From: Arion vulgaris
Taxonomy: Eukaryota > Mollusca > Gastropoda > Stylommatophora > Arionidae
Assembly (NCBI GenBank): GCA_020796225.1
Contig: CM036762.1
Span: forward strand, 56,197,740 to 56,261,739
Direction: 5' to 3'
Length of the DNA stretch: 64,000 bases
Below are positions 10,672 through 21,704 of the stretch, piece by piece. Each line of letters opens with the position of its first letter. Within the stretch, counting starts at the first letter, position 1. A program made the translations under genes and the position numbers. The notes beneath the pieces are model-generated. The model did not search any database. It was given only the letters and a program-made list of their open reading frames with translations, and was not told the origin of the DNA.

Positions 10672-11786
10672 CTGATTCAGTACCAGGTTTTTTTCACCTC
10701 TGGACGGAATTATTTTTTTAGCTTAAAAAATATTGCACACATACTTTAGTTAAATTAAAATATTGTTTCTAAATATGATTTAAAGTTGAACTTATTATAT
10801 ATCAAATTAAAGATAAATGATTGTACTTTCATAAAATATTATTGTATGCGAAAATATAATGTTGTGTTGACTGTGCATGACAAATATTAGCATGTAATAA
10901 AAAATTAATTGAAATTGTGAGAACAAAATCCAACTTACCAAGGGCCTTGAGGAACAATATGGTGAATAAGTCAGTGTAACTGCTCTCTTTATATAAGTAA
11001 TCCATTTATGAATACACAAAAATTAAGAAAATATTGACGGAATATATGGTTTACTAACTGTTCGCAAATTAGCAACACGACCATCTTTGAAGAAATTTCC
11101 ATTAAAAATTGTCAAATTGAAGATTTCACATACTAAACATTCATGTCTCATAATATATAATCACATACAGTGGAAATTATAGCAATATTTACAGGAATAA
11201 AGAACTAAAGTATATGAATAATAGTCCTAACATAGCAACTATATAACTTCTCTCCAAGTAGACTGTGTAGGTTCTGTCTGAATCCTTCTTCTTTTTGTTG
11301 CAATCCTACTGGAACCTGACTGGGGCAACGCCCCTCTCGCAGCTGGTTGGAAAACACTACTAGTATTATTTAAATTATTAATAATCGACGTATTTAAATC
11401 ACAAACTTCTGTGTCATCAGAATCTTCACTATCAGTATCTACATCTTCATGCAACCAATCTCGCGCTTCTGCAGCTGTAAAACGTGCAGAACGGGCTGAT
11501 AACAAACCATTTCTAGACTCTGAATTGTTAGACATTATTTTTAATCACAGGGTAACTTGAAAACGAAAATTAAACTTGGTTTCACTTCTGATTCTAGTCA
11601 AAACCACGATGTTGTGATTTGGTTATCGTTAGTACTTCCTTTCTACTTAGTTTCCGGTTGATATAAAACTACAATCGGAGTGAAAATTAATAAAAACTCA
11701 ACGCAATAGTAGCCGTCTTTTAAACGACGCTTGGGCCACGAAGATAAGAAATATGTGCACTACAGTGTTCCACGGGACTGAATCAG
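10672..11786 (-). mobile_element. Non-autonomous piggyBac element (1.1 kb)
   Basis: Flanked by TTAA at 10668-10671 and 11787-11790. The terminal inverted repeats are CTGATTCAGTACC on the left and the complement of GGGACTGAATCAG on the right (10 identical bases plus CC after one mismatch). It keeps only the N-terminal transposase coding segment (11239-11535) and about 250 bp of 5' end. The rest of the transposase gene is missing, so it is an internal-deletion derivative. It sits in the presumed last intron of the receptor gene. Confidence 0.85.
11239..11535 (-). pseudogene. piggyBac transposase N-terminal fragment
   Basis: 98 codons, uninterrupted, with a good initiator at 11535. It contains FTAAEARDWLHEDVDTDSED, an acidic D/E/S-rich stretch, then a basic KRRRIQTEPTQS segment. 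That is the usual disordered acidic N-terminal region of piggyBac transposases, which precedes the DDE domain. No catalytic domain follows: the frame ends at a stop (WREVI). It may represent the 5' coding exon of the parent element. It lies within an element with matching TIRs and TTAA flanks, which supports the identity. The intact frame may reflect youth rather than function. Confidence 0.75.
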
Positions 11787-12087
11787 TTAAAGCTTCATCG
11801 ATTTTCAACATAATAAAATATATGTATAATATACAGTATAATTTCTACAAAATATTTTTACCATCTTAAAATTTACATCGGAAACCTGGGCTGGTGCTAC
11901 AGAGTTCGTGCACTGCAGATGAGACCTTCCTATGTATGGAAGAGATTGGAGTACACATGGTTGTTACTCACCAAAGTGTAATGATAATAGTCCAATCAAT
12001 CAATCATATGACCTGCTGGTTATACATGTCTTTATCTGTCCTTGCATAGGCTGTACTTATCAAGCATTTTAATATTCAAATTTCTAT

Positions 12088-12412
12088 AGTCTCAGATAGG
12101 GAACACCACCTGCCAAGAGTGTTGCACAAACTCCATAGCTCCAGCAACAATCTTAGGTTTTATACTTTCAACTTTTTAATGAGTTGTGCACATGCAGTTG
12201 CTTTACAGCCTACACTTATCAATTTTCAACTGCCAAGGCTTCTGTTTCATGCTTAACTTAATTAGCTTAAAACCAGAACATCTGTTATATCATTCATCAC
12301 ATATTTTTCATTTTGAAGAAATGACAGATATAATGGCACGTGTGACTCGGCTCAGATTCAAAACCACAAGCTTCAGAATGAACGACAAACATCTTAACCA
12401 CTTTGCTATTGA
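12088..12412 (-). repeat. tRNA-headed SINE (A/B superfamily), degraded
   Basis: On the minus strand the 5' end (12412 downward) reads like a tRNA: AGCAAAGTGGTTAAGATG (A-box region), then GGTTTTGAATC (B-box-like). The body includes ATTGTTGCTGGAGCTATGG and GTTTGTGCAACAC at 12158-12100. The middle is expanded relative to 18415-18775 and 41940-42165. Confidence 0.5.
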
Positions 12413-12419
12413 GAACTTC

Positions 12420-13190
12420 TTTGTTACTGACTGTAGAGTTTTGATGTGGGAGGGACAGTCTCTCACAATTCTCACATCTGGATGGGGAGGCAGGTCTCTT
12501 AAGATGGGATTTCATTCTGGAGAAAAGCCTATTTTCTTCTACTTATTTGATCAAACTTTGCTCAAAATACAACAGTACACTCAGTACTTCCTTTCTCCAG
12601 TTATATCTATTTTTGGTGACTGTTTCAAATGTGCACTTTTTAAAAGAAATATGTGTCATTAATTCTCATTTCTTTATGTTTCACATTTCACTTTACCCGT
12701 GTTATATTTTATATTATATTTTCTTATATATTCTTTTTTTTTATATTATGTTTTATATTTTATGTTATATTTTCCAACATAAATAACCTTCTTATGTTTT
12801 TAGGGCCAACTCCAGACATTTCACTTTTTTTTTCTCTTTGAAGAATTCAGCTTATAATCAACTTCTGAAAGTTTTAAAAATAGTTAATAAATCTATATCT
12901 AATTGCTACCTTTTTCTTCTGCTAACTTGACTATTCATGACCTATCTTATCTTCTGTAACACACCTAATGTTACTTGATAAATTTTGGTAAACAGGAGAG
13001 GAGTTAACTTCTGTGTAAGTCAGCGCTATCAATGGTATTATAAACATTTCGACCTTGAAATTGTTTCGTTGTAAGTAGTTATCAAATTAGTGTTTTGCAT
13101 TAACAAATGAATTTTTTCTGCAGTGTTTACTAAAAAAAGGATTGCATCTCTATACCTTTTGTTGCCTATTCTTTCTATTTCTTCTGCTGC
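12420..13190. other. AT-rich stretch without recognised features
   Basis: Contains a run of TTATATTTTATATT-type low complexity (12700-12780) and nothing recognisable as a gene or element. Confidence 0.4.
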
Positions 13191-13194
13191 AGTT

Positions 13195-13335
13195 GTTCAT
13201 ACCATATTGTTAGATTAATAATATTCTGCTTTTATTTTTTCTTCTTTCCTCTAATCCTGTTTTGCCTCATGTCAGGATAAGACGTTTTCATCATCTCTGT
13301 TATTTTTGAGTACCACATTAAGGGTGGACAGCTGA
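13195..13335 (-). mobile_element. LINE 3' end fragment with GAAGAA tail
   Basis: Carries the complement of the GAGGCAAAACAGGATTAGAG plus GAAAGAAGAA 3'-end signature also seen at 3500-3545, 38490-38545 and 54640-54700. Confidence 0.5.
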
Positions 13336-13865
13336 CATACTTTATTAATTATAGTTTATCTTTTTTTTTGTAAATCAGTTTTGCATGTTGTAACAATGTG
13401 TTGTGTGTGTTGAATATATGCAGATTGTGTTTCAGAACATTGCAATAATATTTTATCAGACTTTTATTAACTATTTCTTAAAAAGCATATCACCCAAATA
13501 ATCTCTCCATTTTTGTGTGTTCTGTTTAATAATTACTCATTACATGTCTTCATAGGATAATTTTGGCTATTCTTAATACTTTCCTGCTCTTATGGTAAAA
13601 TTTTGCTAAATTTTAAAACTATGTTTGGCATTCTTTACTAATTACATTAAATATGTGCATATATTTAAAGACATTATAACAACAGATATTAAATCCAAGT
13701 TACAATTTGTAAACAAAATAGTGTATATTAAAAAAAAGACTATTAAAAAATGAAACAGTTATATAGAATCTCTGAGTAAAGATATTTCTTTAGAGCAGTG
13801 TTGTATGTTATTGTTTTAATTGGTGAGTGTGCAAGTTTTTACTCTTGTTCTCTGTACCAGGCAAT

Positions 13866-13868
<3 letters not shown>

Positions 13869-13898
<30 letters not shown>
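13869..13898. repeat. (AT)n microsatellite
   Basis: About 15 AT dinucleotides. Confidence 0.95.
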
Positions 13899-13901
<3 letters not shown>

Positions 13902-13964
13902 TATTACTCTTGTACCATTATACATTGCATAGGATCTGCAAGTAATTTTTCCATACCGCTATGT

Positions 13965-14170
13965 CCTAGGCAACTCACTCAACTTCTTCCATGGAATTGA
14001 GTCCAATATTGTTTTCCTCTCTCATCAAAGTTCATTTCAAGGTTTCCCTAGGGTGTCCTCTCTTTCTTGAAGCTTCCTTCCATTTCAATGCCTGCTTTGG
14101 TATTCTTTGATCATTTCTTCTCAAGGTATGCCAAACATATCTCTATCTCCTCTGTCTTATAAGAGTTAGA
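13965..14170 (-). mobile_element. LINE C-terminal tail fragment
   Basis: Minus-strand translation gives HTLRRNDQRIPKQALKWK, then SRKRGHPRETLK.TLMREE, the G-x-RKRGRPKxTWRRT tail typical of endonuclease-RT LINEs. Contains stops. Confidence 0.65.
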
Positions 14171-14412
14171 AATGTCTACAATACATTTATCAATTTCTGA
14201 TGCAGGAAATAATTGCTCAGTTGTTTAACATAAAAAAATATAATAGATTGTGTTTGGACACAAAACTTTATTCTAAAAATCAGCGAGTAAAACATGGTTT
14301 TAATTTCTGTATACTAGGAGTTAATGAACTTCATCTTTCATTTTGATACAGTAAACACCCATATTTTAATTTTAAGATATTGAAATGTTTTTACCTTTAT
14401 GTGTGGTTTCAG

Positions 14413-14981
14413 ATTCCTATTTTAGTAGTGCTAACAATAACAACCCTAATGATAACAGTGATACTGAGATAGTTGCTAGTGCTGCCATCTACAACCAAAA
14501 CTCATCACCACTATTGCAGCAGGAACAGCAAGACAGCCCTGTATCTAGAGTGGGCAGGTTGTCATCATGCACATCACCAGAATATAACAAACAATCCATG
14601 CACCATAGTAGCTTATCAGAACTTTCTTACACTGAAAACAATGATAATGATGATCCTGCTCCATCAAAGAATCAAAATCCAAGCCATTCTGAATTGCAGT
14701 CACTAGTGTCAAGTGATGCTGACTGCATTACAGCTACCTTATCTAAAGATATAAGCTTTTCAAAACCTGCAGTAATAAGTCCTTCAACATCCACAGACTA
14801 TGATGCTTTACAGCAGGAGTCTCCTGAAAATAGTCATGAGAAGATTGATAGCTCTACAATATTGTCATCAGAAAGTAAAGGAGAAGTAGATTATAGCGGT
14901 CAAGCAAAAGTCAGGGAAATTATTATAAAATTTGAACAACCAATTAGTGAAACAAACGACCCCTTTACAACACATCTATAA
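14413..14981 (+). CDS. Adhesion GPCR, last coding exon with PDZ-ligand-like C-terminus
   Basis: Acceptor TTTATGTGTGGTTTCAG ends at 14412. The exon is open for 188 codons to TAA at 14979-14981, the longest plausible host frame in the window. It starts by completing a phase-1 codon, matching the exon ending at 10252. Composition is Ser/Asn/Gln/Asp-rich and disordered (for example SYFSSANNNNPNDNSD). The C-terminus is DPFTTHL. T at -2 and L at 0 fit a class I PDZ ligand, as in latrophilin-type receptors (known for the family). Frame conservation and codon use look like a real gene; the link to the TM7 exon is inferred. It could alternatively be the tail of a different gene. Confidence 0.6.
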
Positions 14982-15420
14982 ATCACTATTTCACCTTCTT
15001 CAATTGAGATCTGCTTCCTACGGTCCTAACAGATTTAGTGTAATACTTTTATATTCATTCATTATTTTCTCTGTTCTCTTAGTCATTTTTACTCGTGTGA
15101 TTAACTCTTTCCACGCCCATTTATTTCCTCAATTTTTAATCAGTTAATTCAAGGGAAGTAAAAAAAAAAAAATTTTTAATTACGATCCCAACTACTTGTC
15201 AATAAATAAACATATATATATTATTATACACTAAATTGAAGTAAACTGGACAACCCAATAGAATAACAAGGTTTAAAAGTACTATAAGTAAAATAGTAGA
15301 AGTAAAACTAGAAAGACTTCTTATAAGGAAGCAACTCTATGCGCAGTGTGCGCTTAAAGCGTAACGGACTTCTGCCATGGCGCAGTGTGCGGCTTAAAGC
15401 GTGGAAAGAGTTAATTATTT
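14982..15420 (+). promoter_or_regulatory. Putative 3' UTR; first AATAAA lies within a MITE
   Basis: After the stop, 120 bases run without AATAAA to the MITE at 15105. Overlapping AATAAATAAA begins at 15201 inside the MITE. The next canonical AATAAA I see on this strand is near 16487. The poly(A) site may therefore be MITE-derived. This is an inference without transcript data. Confidence 0.4.
15105..15410 (-). mobile_element. TTAA-flanked MITE (piggyBac-like), copy 3
   Basis: Inverted relative to copies 1 and 2. Flanking TTAA at 15101-15104 and 15411-15414; terminal repeats CTCTTTCCACGC and GCGTGGAAAGAG are perfect. It inserted in the presumed 3' UTR of the receptor gene. Confidence 0.85.
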
Positions 15421-16660
15421 TTTGTTACATAAATTTTGTTAGTTAAATATAGTCACTCATTATTTCCTTCTTTTAAAATTCTAATTTTTATATAGAAAGG
15501 TAATTATTAAAATGTTTCATTTTATTTTGTAATGGAAAGTTGATCATATTTTTTGACAACATAATTTCACTAAATATATTGAGAGAATTGATCACATCAA
15601 TTAGATGGATTAATTTCAATCCTTTCATCAGGACCTGTTTTACATATTATAATATTATCAGTTTATTAAAATATTGATCAGTATTTGTGAACCATTGTAC
15701 TAGAATGTGAGTATCATTCAAGAACCTCTAAGATAGATAAATCTCACAATTTTCATGAAATTTAAAATAATTTGCCAAATTACATTTGCAGTGGCTTTTT
15801 TTTATTGGGCCTATCCGAGCGCCACATCTAGTAAACCCAGTTCGGTTGAACATGTAAATTCTGAGCATTGTTATTCTTTTGAATGAGAGTTGCTCAGAGT
15901 TTGCTTAAGTCTTTTTTATTGTGCCTCTTGGCATTTTTTGAAGGCTCCCAACATTTGGCTGCGATAAAGTAGGTACTACACTTTGATCTTAGCCTAAAGA
16001 TGGGTTACTATTGAGCAAAATATCAAGAGAAAAAGAGAAAATAAGTATTTAACAATTGCATTAGCAAAATTGTTTTATTTTAGAAAATGGAGGATACAGT
16101 ATTTTTGTAGTTTGTCTCAAACTGATTAAGTGGTTTGACAATCAATTTTTAATTTGTAAAATCAAGCAATATTGTCCCATTTATTTTATATGTACATATT
16201 TACTTTTAATTACATATTGTTATAAATAATACAACTATGGCATGCATTTTTACTGTTTATTAATTATTTGAACATTTTACTAAAAATAATTGGCACTTTT
16301 TTTGCTTATATTGAAATGCATTTTCAATTTCTTAAACAAGATGTACTAGTTAGCGTTAGTAACTTTTTATTCTGCAGTTTTTTTCTAAAAGCTGGCTGTG
16401 AGTTGTAACATTAAAAATTTTTCTATTTTTAAATGTTTTAATATTGTAAAATTCATCGTTTGCTCCATTACTTTTCCCATACAAGTAAATAAAACTTGAC
16501 CGGTCAATAGCTGAATCTGTTTGTTTTCTTGTAGTTTATTTTGAGTTGAAATTAATATTGTTTCTTGCTATTGATCTGAGAAATTGCCAGTGCTCCATAA
16601 CTGGTTGAAGATAGTGAGCAACTTGTTTCTGGAAGAATGACCAAGATTCCTAATCTTATC
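15420..16660. other. AT-rich stretch without recognised features
   Basis: No gene or element recognised. A short GC-richer segment at 15800-16000 has no match elsewhere in the window. Confidence 0.4.
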
Positions 16661-16669
16661 ATTAGTAAA

Positions 16670-16950
16670 GTACATTGTTCAACACAATCTTTCTACCAAC
16701 ATGCTATCAGGGCCAAACCTGTATACTGACATAAAACGGTAGAAGAAAACTAGTCATGACAGAGATGAAGTGTCTAAATAAAATGGTAGTAGTATCAAGA
16801 AGAGACTGGTTTAGAAGTGAAGACATCAGGGAAAAAATGGGTACAACAACATCAGCACTGAACTTCATCAAAAAACAACAAATTAAATTGTTCTGCCACA
16901 TAAACAGATTACCAACAAACAGTGAACCTCAAAGAGCAATGTTACTCTGA
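16670..16950 (+). mobile_element. LINE C-terminal fragment (YQ-CQ family)
   Basis: Translation shows an ..TIFLPTCYQGQ-like thumb, then RRKLVMTEMKCLNKM, then SALNFIKKQQIKLFCHINRL and EPQRAML. It matches 37850-38545 and the reverse-oriented copy at 54640-55290. Truncated at both ends. Confidence 0.75.
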
Positions 16951-17678
16951 TATCTTCATCTGTGGTTGTGCCTGTCTGGTGTCTGCCACTGTCTTCAGTC
17001 AGGTCAGATGTTAAGTTTCCTCTTGTGCCTTGAGTGGGCTGTCCATGTTTCTGCGCCATATAGTAAAGAGTTAATATACATTGATTAACTGGAAGAGATT
17101 CTTTGTGTTCATCAAATAAGAGAACTTGTTTGGTTTGTGTAGCTCTAGACTAGATCATATGTATTAATAATTGGATAATATAAGGAAGATTCACCAAAGT
17201 ATTATATGTGTGTGTTATCTATGCTGTTAATATGTGCTGCTTGTTATGATGGCATATGCATGCATGTTTTTTGTTTCCATGTGTATAAACACCTGTATGG
17301 ATATACTTAACATCATAAAAATGTATATAGTAACTTGGTTTTTTTCTTGGCTCTTTTTCATGCCAGTCATAGCCAAATATATTTTTTTTCAAATCTACTA
17401 GCTATCATCTAAATCTTCTTCAAATATTATTTTAAATGGCTTAATCATCATATCTCTCCACAACTTCTGTTCCTCATGTTCTTTATCATTTCATTTGTTG
17501 ACTGCTATCTATATCATCCCACAAGTGGTTTGTGCCGTAGCGTAGAATAGAACCATTGACTCCTCTTGCATATCGTAAAAAGACAAGCGAGTACATTGTA
17601 AAAAACAAAAAAACTATACAAACCTAAACAGAAAATCCAAAACCGCTAATATGAGAGGAAATTTTATTTGTCTCTGCT

Positions 17679-17819
17679 TAACTCTTAGTGGACAAGGGCA
17701 AAAGCCATGTTTTTACAAGCCATTTGTTTTAAGAACGCCCTTTAGTGTAGCTCCTGGTAAAAAGGCATCCAACACAAAGCCACGTAGTGTGGTATTTGGT
17801 TCATGAGGAGTTAATGTGC
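17679..17819. mobile_element. Candidate short TTAA-flanked MITE
   Basis: Bounded by TTAACTCTTAGTGGAC on the left and the complement of TTAACTCCTCATGAAC on the right, a 141-bp segment with imperfect (about 8 of 12) inverted ends. A single copy, so the call is weak. Confidence 0.3.
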
Positions 17820-18032
17820 CTTTATGTGCAACATAAACTGATGATGATTTATATCTTGCTTTCTATTAGAATATTCACTATTGTTTTTATATGTAGCTGC
17901 GTTTTTATCATACTTTTCTCTGAACACTTCCAATGAAATAATATTGGAACTTTTCACATTTAAATGTTCACCTTTATCATTGTAAATATTATCTTCAACT
18001 TTTTTACCTGTTCATAGGATTCCCAATATTAA

Positions 18033-18249
18033 CCCTTTAGCTGCAAGAACGATATATACGTTTTCCCCAATCATTTCTAAAGACGCAGTAACACGTCAGT
18101 TATTATCTCTCCTCTTTGGGCTAAAGACGTGTTAACACGTTATACATTGCTACTGTCACTGATATAGGTGTACATTCACGTTTGTGACATAGAAACAAAG
18201 AGTAGCTATTTTTAGCTGAGCCTTCAGAAAGTATGTAGCATCGAAAGGG
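18033..18249. mobile_element. TTAA-flanked MITE with CCCTTT ends
   Basis: TTAA at 18029-18032 and 18250-18253. The left end is CCCTTTAGCTGC and the right end is GCATCGAAAGGG, so the inverted repeat is short (CCCTTT, then GC-containing). The interior has repeated GACG..AACACGT motifs, some palindromic. Structure matches piggyBac-type MITEs, whose termini often begin CCC. Confidence 0.55.
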
Positions 18250-18414
18250 TTAATCTGTAAATATCACATCGATCAAAACTACAAAAATGTTATAGGCGAA
18301 GATTTTATTGCACCAGCTTTCCTATATGGCTCGGCCCTCTCTGCAGAAATGACACCCCACCTGCTGAGAGTATTGTACATTCTTCTTCGAATGCTCCATA
18401 TCGATTACTTGTTA

Positions 18415-18775
18415 ACCAGTATGTGTGATTTCTATGGGATCTGAGCCTAAGAGTGATTGTACATTGTGCTAGTTATGCACCTACAAGTAGGCCAGCACAT
18501 TCGATTTCTGCTAAGCTTTTTATTTACTAGGATAGCTTCTCTAGGTCCTACATCAGTCGCCTCTTATGACATGCCTTGTAGGTCACAATGGTACTATTCT
18601 TTGCTTCCCTTGGGTCCGGCACCACACGGGCGCATATTGTACAAAGTACAAATGTCTTAGCTCCAGCAACAATCCTAGAAATCTCTAGAAAATATGTCTT
18701 TGGGAACAGAACAATGTGGTCAGGATTCAAACCAATGACCTTCAGAATGCAAGGCTTTACCACTTACCCACAGCC
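18415..18775 (-). repeat. Full-length tRNA-headed SINE (A type)
   Basis: Read on the minus strand from 18775: a tRNA-like head with GTGGGTAAGTGGTAAAGCC (A-box region) and GGTTTGAATCC (B box). Next come a GGATTGTTGCTGGAGC module and GTGTGGTGCCGG. The core is GCGACCTACAAGGCATGTCATAAGAGGCGACTG-like (18545-18590), and the tail contains CTTAGGCTCAGAT. Related copies or parts: 36989-37350 (-), 39299-40161 (+), 63131-63372 (+), 63845-64000 (+). tRNA-like A and B boxes are pol III promoters by family knowledge. Confidence 0.75.
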
Positions 18776-18839
18776 TCATTTCGGCAGAAAATTGAAACAT
18801 AGTGCAAGATTGTTATGTTTGTGTTCAGTACACAAAGTA

Positions 18840-18988
18840 CCTCTGAAGTCGGAGAAAGTCCGCCTGTATGGCGGAACACTGATAAAAGGGAAAGCACACC
18901 TTCAGTCAAAAATCAGTCAGATGTGCCATACCAGGCACCCTGACTACACCTGAATTCATAGCGGCAATGGAAGAAGAAGAAGAAGTAG
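18840..18988 (+). mobile_element. LINE 3' end with (GAA)n tail
   Basis: Shares CCTCTGAAGTCGG, ATCAGTCAGAT and CCTGAATTCATAGCGG with 28428-28577, and both copies end in GAAGAAGAAGAAG. The frame VPLKSEKVRLYGG is open here. I interpret it as a LINE 3' terminus because of the tail. Confidence 0.6.
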
Positions 18989-19091
18989 ACAAAGTATACA
19001 TGTTTGTTAGTTGCAATTTAAATAAGAGCAAAGTAAAGCATACAGGACAACTACATCCAGTAGGAGGGTGGAGGTTGAGGCCATTACCACT

Positions 19092-19602
19092 GCCCTTCAT
19101 TGGAACTGAACTCTGTTTACTGGGGCCGTTGTTGTTTCTGCCTCTCAGTCGACGCTTCAGAAAATCCAGAATGGCAGGTTGTGATATGAGTGGATGTCTT
19201 CTATAGAAGATTCCAACTACAGAGACTCATGTGGATCTAATGTCCTGGGCATGTAAGTGTTCACAGCAATGAGAGAACAGACAGGTTTGCATTTAAAACA
19301 GAGATTGTTGGGGAGTGTAGGATGGTTAAGGAGAATGTTCTGTGGTCTTTTGGCGTGGATACTGTTGGATAAGGTCACTAATATTGATGTTGAATCAATC
19401 CAGTAATTTGAGGAGTTTGGAATTACACATTGTTCAAGTAGAGCTGGATACTTGTGGGCAGAGAGAGGAGTGTGTTTATCCAGTGAGTCGCAGGAACCAT
19501 CAGTATGCATAACTTTCAACATCTGTTGGGGGAGACTGAGCATCTATGAGTCTGCACGGAGTGCTGTGACGTCAGTTCAGTAATTAACAACCAACAACCA
19601 AT
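19092..19602 (+). repeat. Dispersed repeat D, copy 3
   Basis: Begins about 100 bases after the LINE tail at 18988. Same start (CCCTTCATTGG, TTTACTGGGGCCGTTG) and end (GTGCTGTGACGTCAGTTCAG, then CAACCAA repeats) as copies 1 and 2. Confidence 0.7.
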
Positions 19603-19689
19603 GTATATGAATTTATACAGTTGGAAACAAGATTAGCTACTTGTATGATACTGTCGGTAATCATGGTACATTGAAATAACTGAGTATAA

Positions 19690-20070
19690 TGTTTGATCAT
19701 AGTCTCTCATCTTCTTCTCTTAACTTCCCTTGAAGCATAAGACATCAACAAATTTCCTCCAACCAGATCTGTTCTTGAGCAAGCCAGCTTAGTTCATTCC
19801 AGGTCTTTCCTGCCTCTTCTCTTTCTCTGCCTACAGTTTGTCTCTGTAGGTTTTCCTCTACCCTCTTGCTTCCGAATTTCATTTCTGAACCACATGTGGG
19901 TGTCTTTTGCATTTTTACTGTGTGTACCAACCACTTCAACCTCTTCCTTTTTATTTCCTCATTTATACTGTTGATGCCTGTGCGTCAGTGACCTCATTAT
20001 TACTTTGATCCATTGAATTCTGAGATTTCTTTGAAGACATCTTCCCTCAAAGCCTCGACTGTTTGTCTTG
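19690..20070 (-). mobile_element. LINE C-terminal tail fragment
   Basis: Minus-strand translation gives KWLVHTVKMQKTPTCGSEMK, then EEAGKTWNELSWLAQEQIWL and a VDVLCFKGS end. It is the same tail as 730-1750 and 27445-28070, with a GAAGAAGATGAG 3' end at about 19700. Confidence 0.65.
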
Positions 20071-20610
20071 GTGCTTGTTTTTCCATGTTCATCGATTATG
20101 TAGCTAATACAAGTTATTTACATAAAATCTGTCACATTATTTTATACATAAAACATGTTGCATGTTTTTGAATCTACATATGTGTTCCACTGTTTTATAC
20201 TAAAAACATTATTATTGTAACAAATTAAATAAAAACATTTTATTATATTTATTTGTTCAGTCTAAGTGGTATGCAAGTTGGTATGTGTGACCTGAATTAA
20301 TATTTACCCTTTTTAACTTGGATCATCAGGACAAGCTTTTTGATGATGAAATGTTAGAAATGACACCAGAATCAAATATGTGAGTTATTAGAACTCTGAC
20401 TGCATGGTTGGTTAATGTGGTAAATGCCTATTTGTTCTGTAGATGATAGTCCACTAAATTGAAGACTACATTTTGAGGAGCATAAGGAAAAATATCAAGT
20501 CGTAAGATCGTTTGAGGTTTCCTATATACTGGAATGTAAAATAAAAAGAAGAAAATGTTTTGACACAACAATATGATTACCTCTTCTTTACGTCACATTT
20601 TTTGGATGGT

Positions 20611-20632
20611 ATGATTCTCTCTCTCTCTCTCC
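20611..20632. repeat. (CT)n microsatellite
   Basis: Short TCTCTC run. Confidence 0.9.
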
Positions 20633-20849
20633 CCTATCCCTCTTCCTCCACCCTTCTCTCTTGTGCTTTTTTAACCCTGGTTGGGGTGTATTCTTTGAAC
20701 AAACTCATACCTAGTTTTCTATCTTTAGTAGCTTTCTCTTGGAGCTCCTTCCAGCTCTGCCATATATCGTTAATCTCTGAATTGACTTTTTTTGTCATCG
20801 TTAGTTGGATTTTGTACCTAAAAGTTTTCTACCGGATGGGGTAGCCAGT

Positions 20850-20952
20850 ACCAATGTAAGCTTTACCTTAGTTGCATCTAACGACATGCATTGTAAGTAA
20901 CAGTGTTACTATTTTTGCTGTCCTTGTGGTCCTGGCAACGCACGGGAATTAA
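20850..20952 (-). repeat. SINE A fragment
   Basis: Degraded core (TAACGACATGCATTGTAAG) and the TGGCAACGCACGGG end, as in the SINE A copies. No head or tail. Confidence 0.45.
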
Positions 20953-21704
20953 GACTAGCTAGATAGTTGGTTAAATGCTTAAAATATGGGATACAATTCT
21001 ATTAAAACATAATATTTATCACTATTACTTCCCTTTGAACAGAAGGATAATTTATTTAATTAGTTTGCAACTCTTAACCATTGGCAGGTTTTTAAGGTTT
21101 TTTGATATTTTTGATGTCCTGCTCTATATTTAGCAAACATACAAATTCTTTGCATTGAAAATAGGCATGTTATATATGGTTGGAAAGCTAATTGGATAGG
21201 CTATCTGGATATGTGGTTTTAAAATATGTGTGATGTAATTTATGATATCCGTGACCTACTTATGAAAAGTCTAAAAATAGATTTTCTACAAATGACAAAT
21301 AATTTTACAATCACAAAGAAGAAGAAAAAAAAGTATGAGAAATATAATGAAATCTTTTATTACAGTCTTTTAGAATATTCATTTATCCAGGACATATCTG
21401 AAATTGAACATGTTTGGACAATATGAAAGGCAGTAATCATAATATTTATAAGACATGCATATTTTCATATTTTAAAGAAAAAAGTCAATAAATATGACAT
21501 ACAAGAGAAAATGACGCTGAATTGGTCTAGTAAGCAGCCCATAAAGAACTAACACTTATAGTATGATACATAAACATTAAATAGGTATATAATTTCTAAC
21601 CATAGCAAGTAAAAGATATTATTGAACAAAAATATGAGTAAACAATGATATGTGATATACAAAATAGACAGGAAAAAAGTTATCTGGCATCTTGCAAACA
21701 TGAC

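Noticed and set aside
12186..12662. 158-codon + strand open frame
   Set aside because: Its central part is the complement of a tRNA-headed SINE; there are no splice signals or known motifs.
18906..19100. Minus-strand frame with MNSGVVRVPGMAHLTDF
   Set aside because: A similar frame at 28323-28622 is also the antisense of a LINE 3' end; conservation reflects the repeat.
21074..21090. TTAACCATTGGCAGG as the left end of the piggyBac element
   Set aside because: No complementary end with TTAA is found upstream of the start at 24407, so the boundary is unproven.
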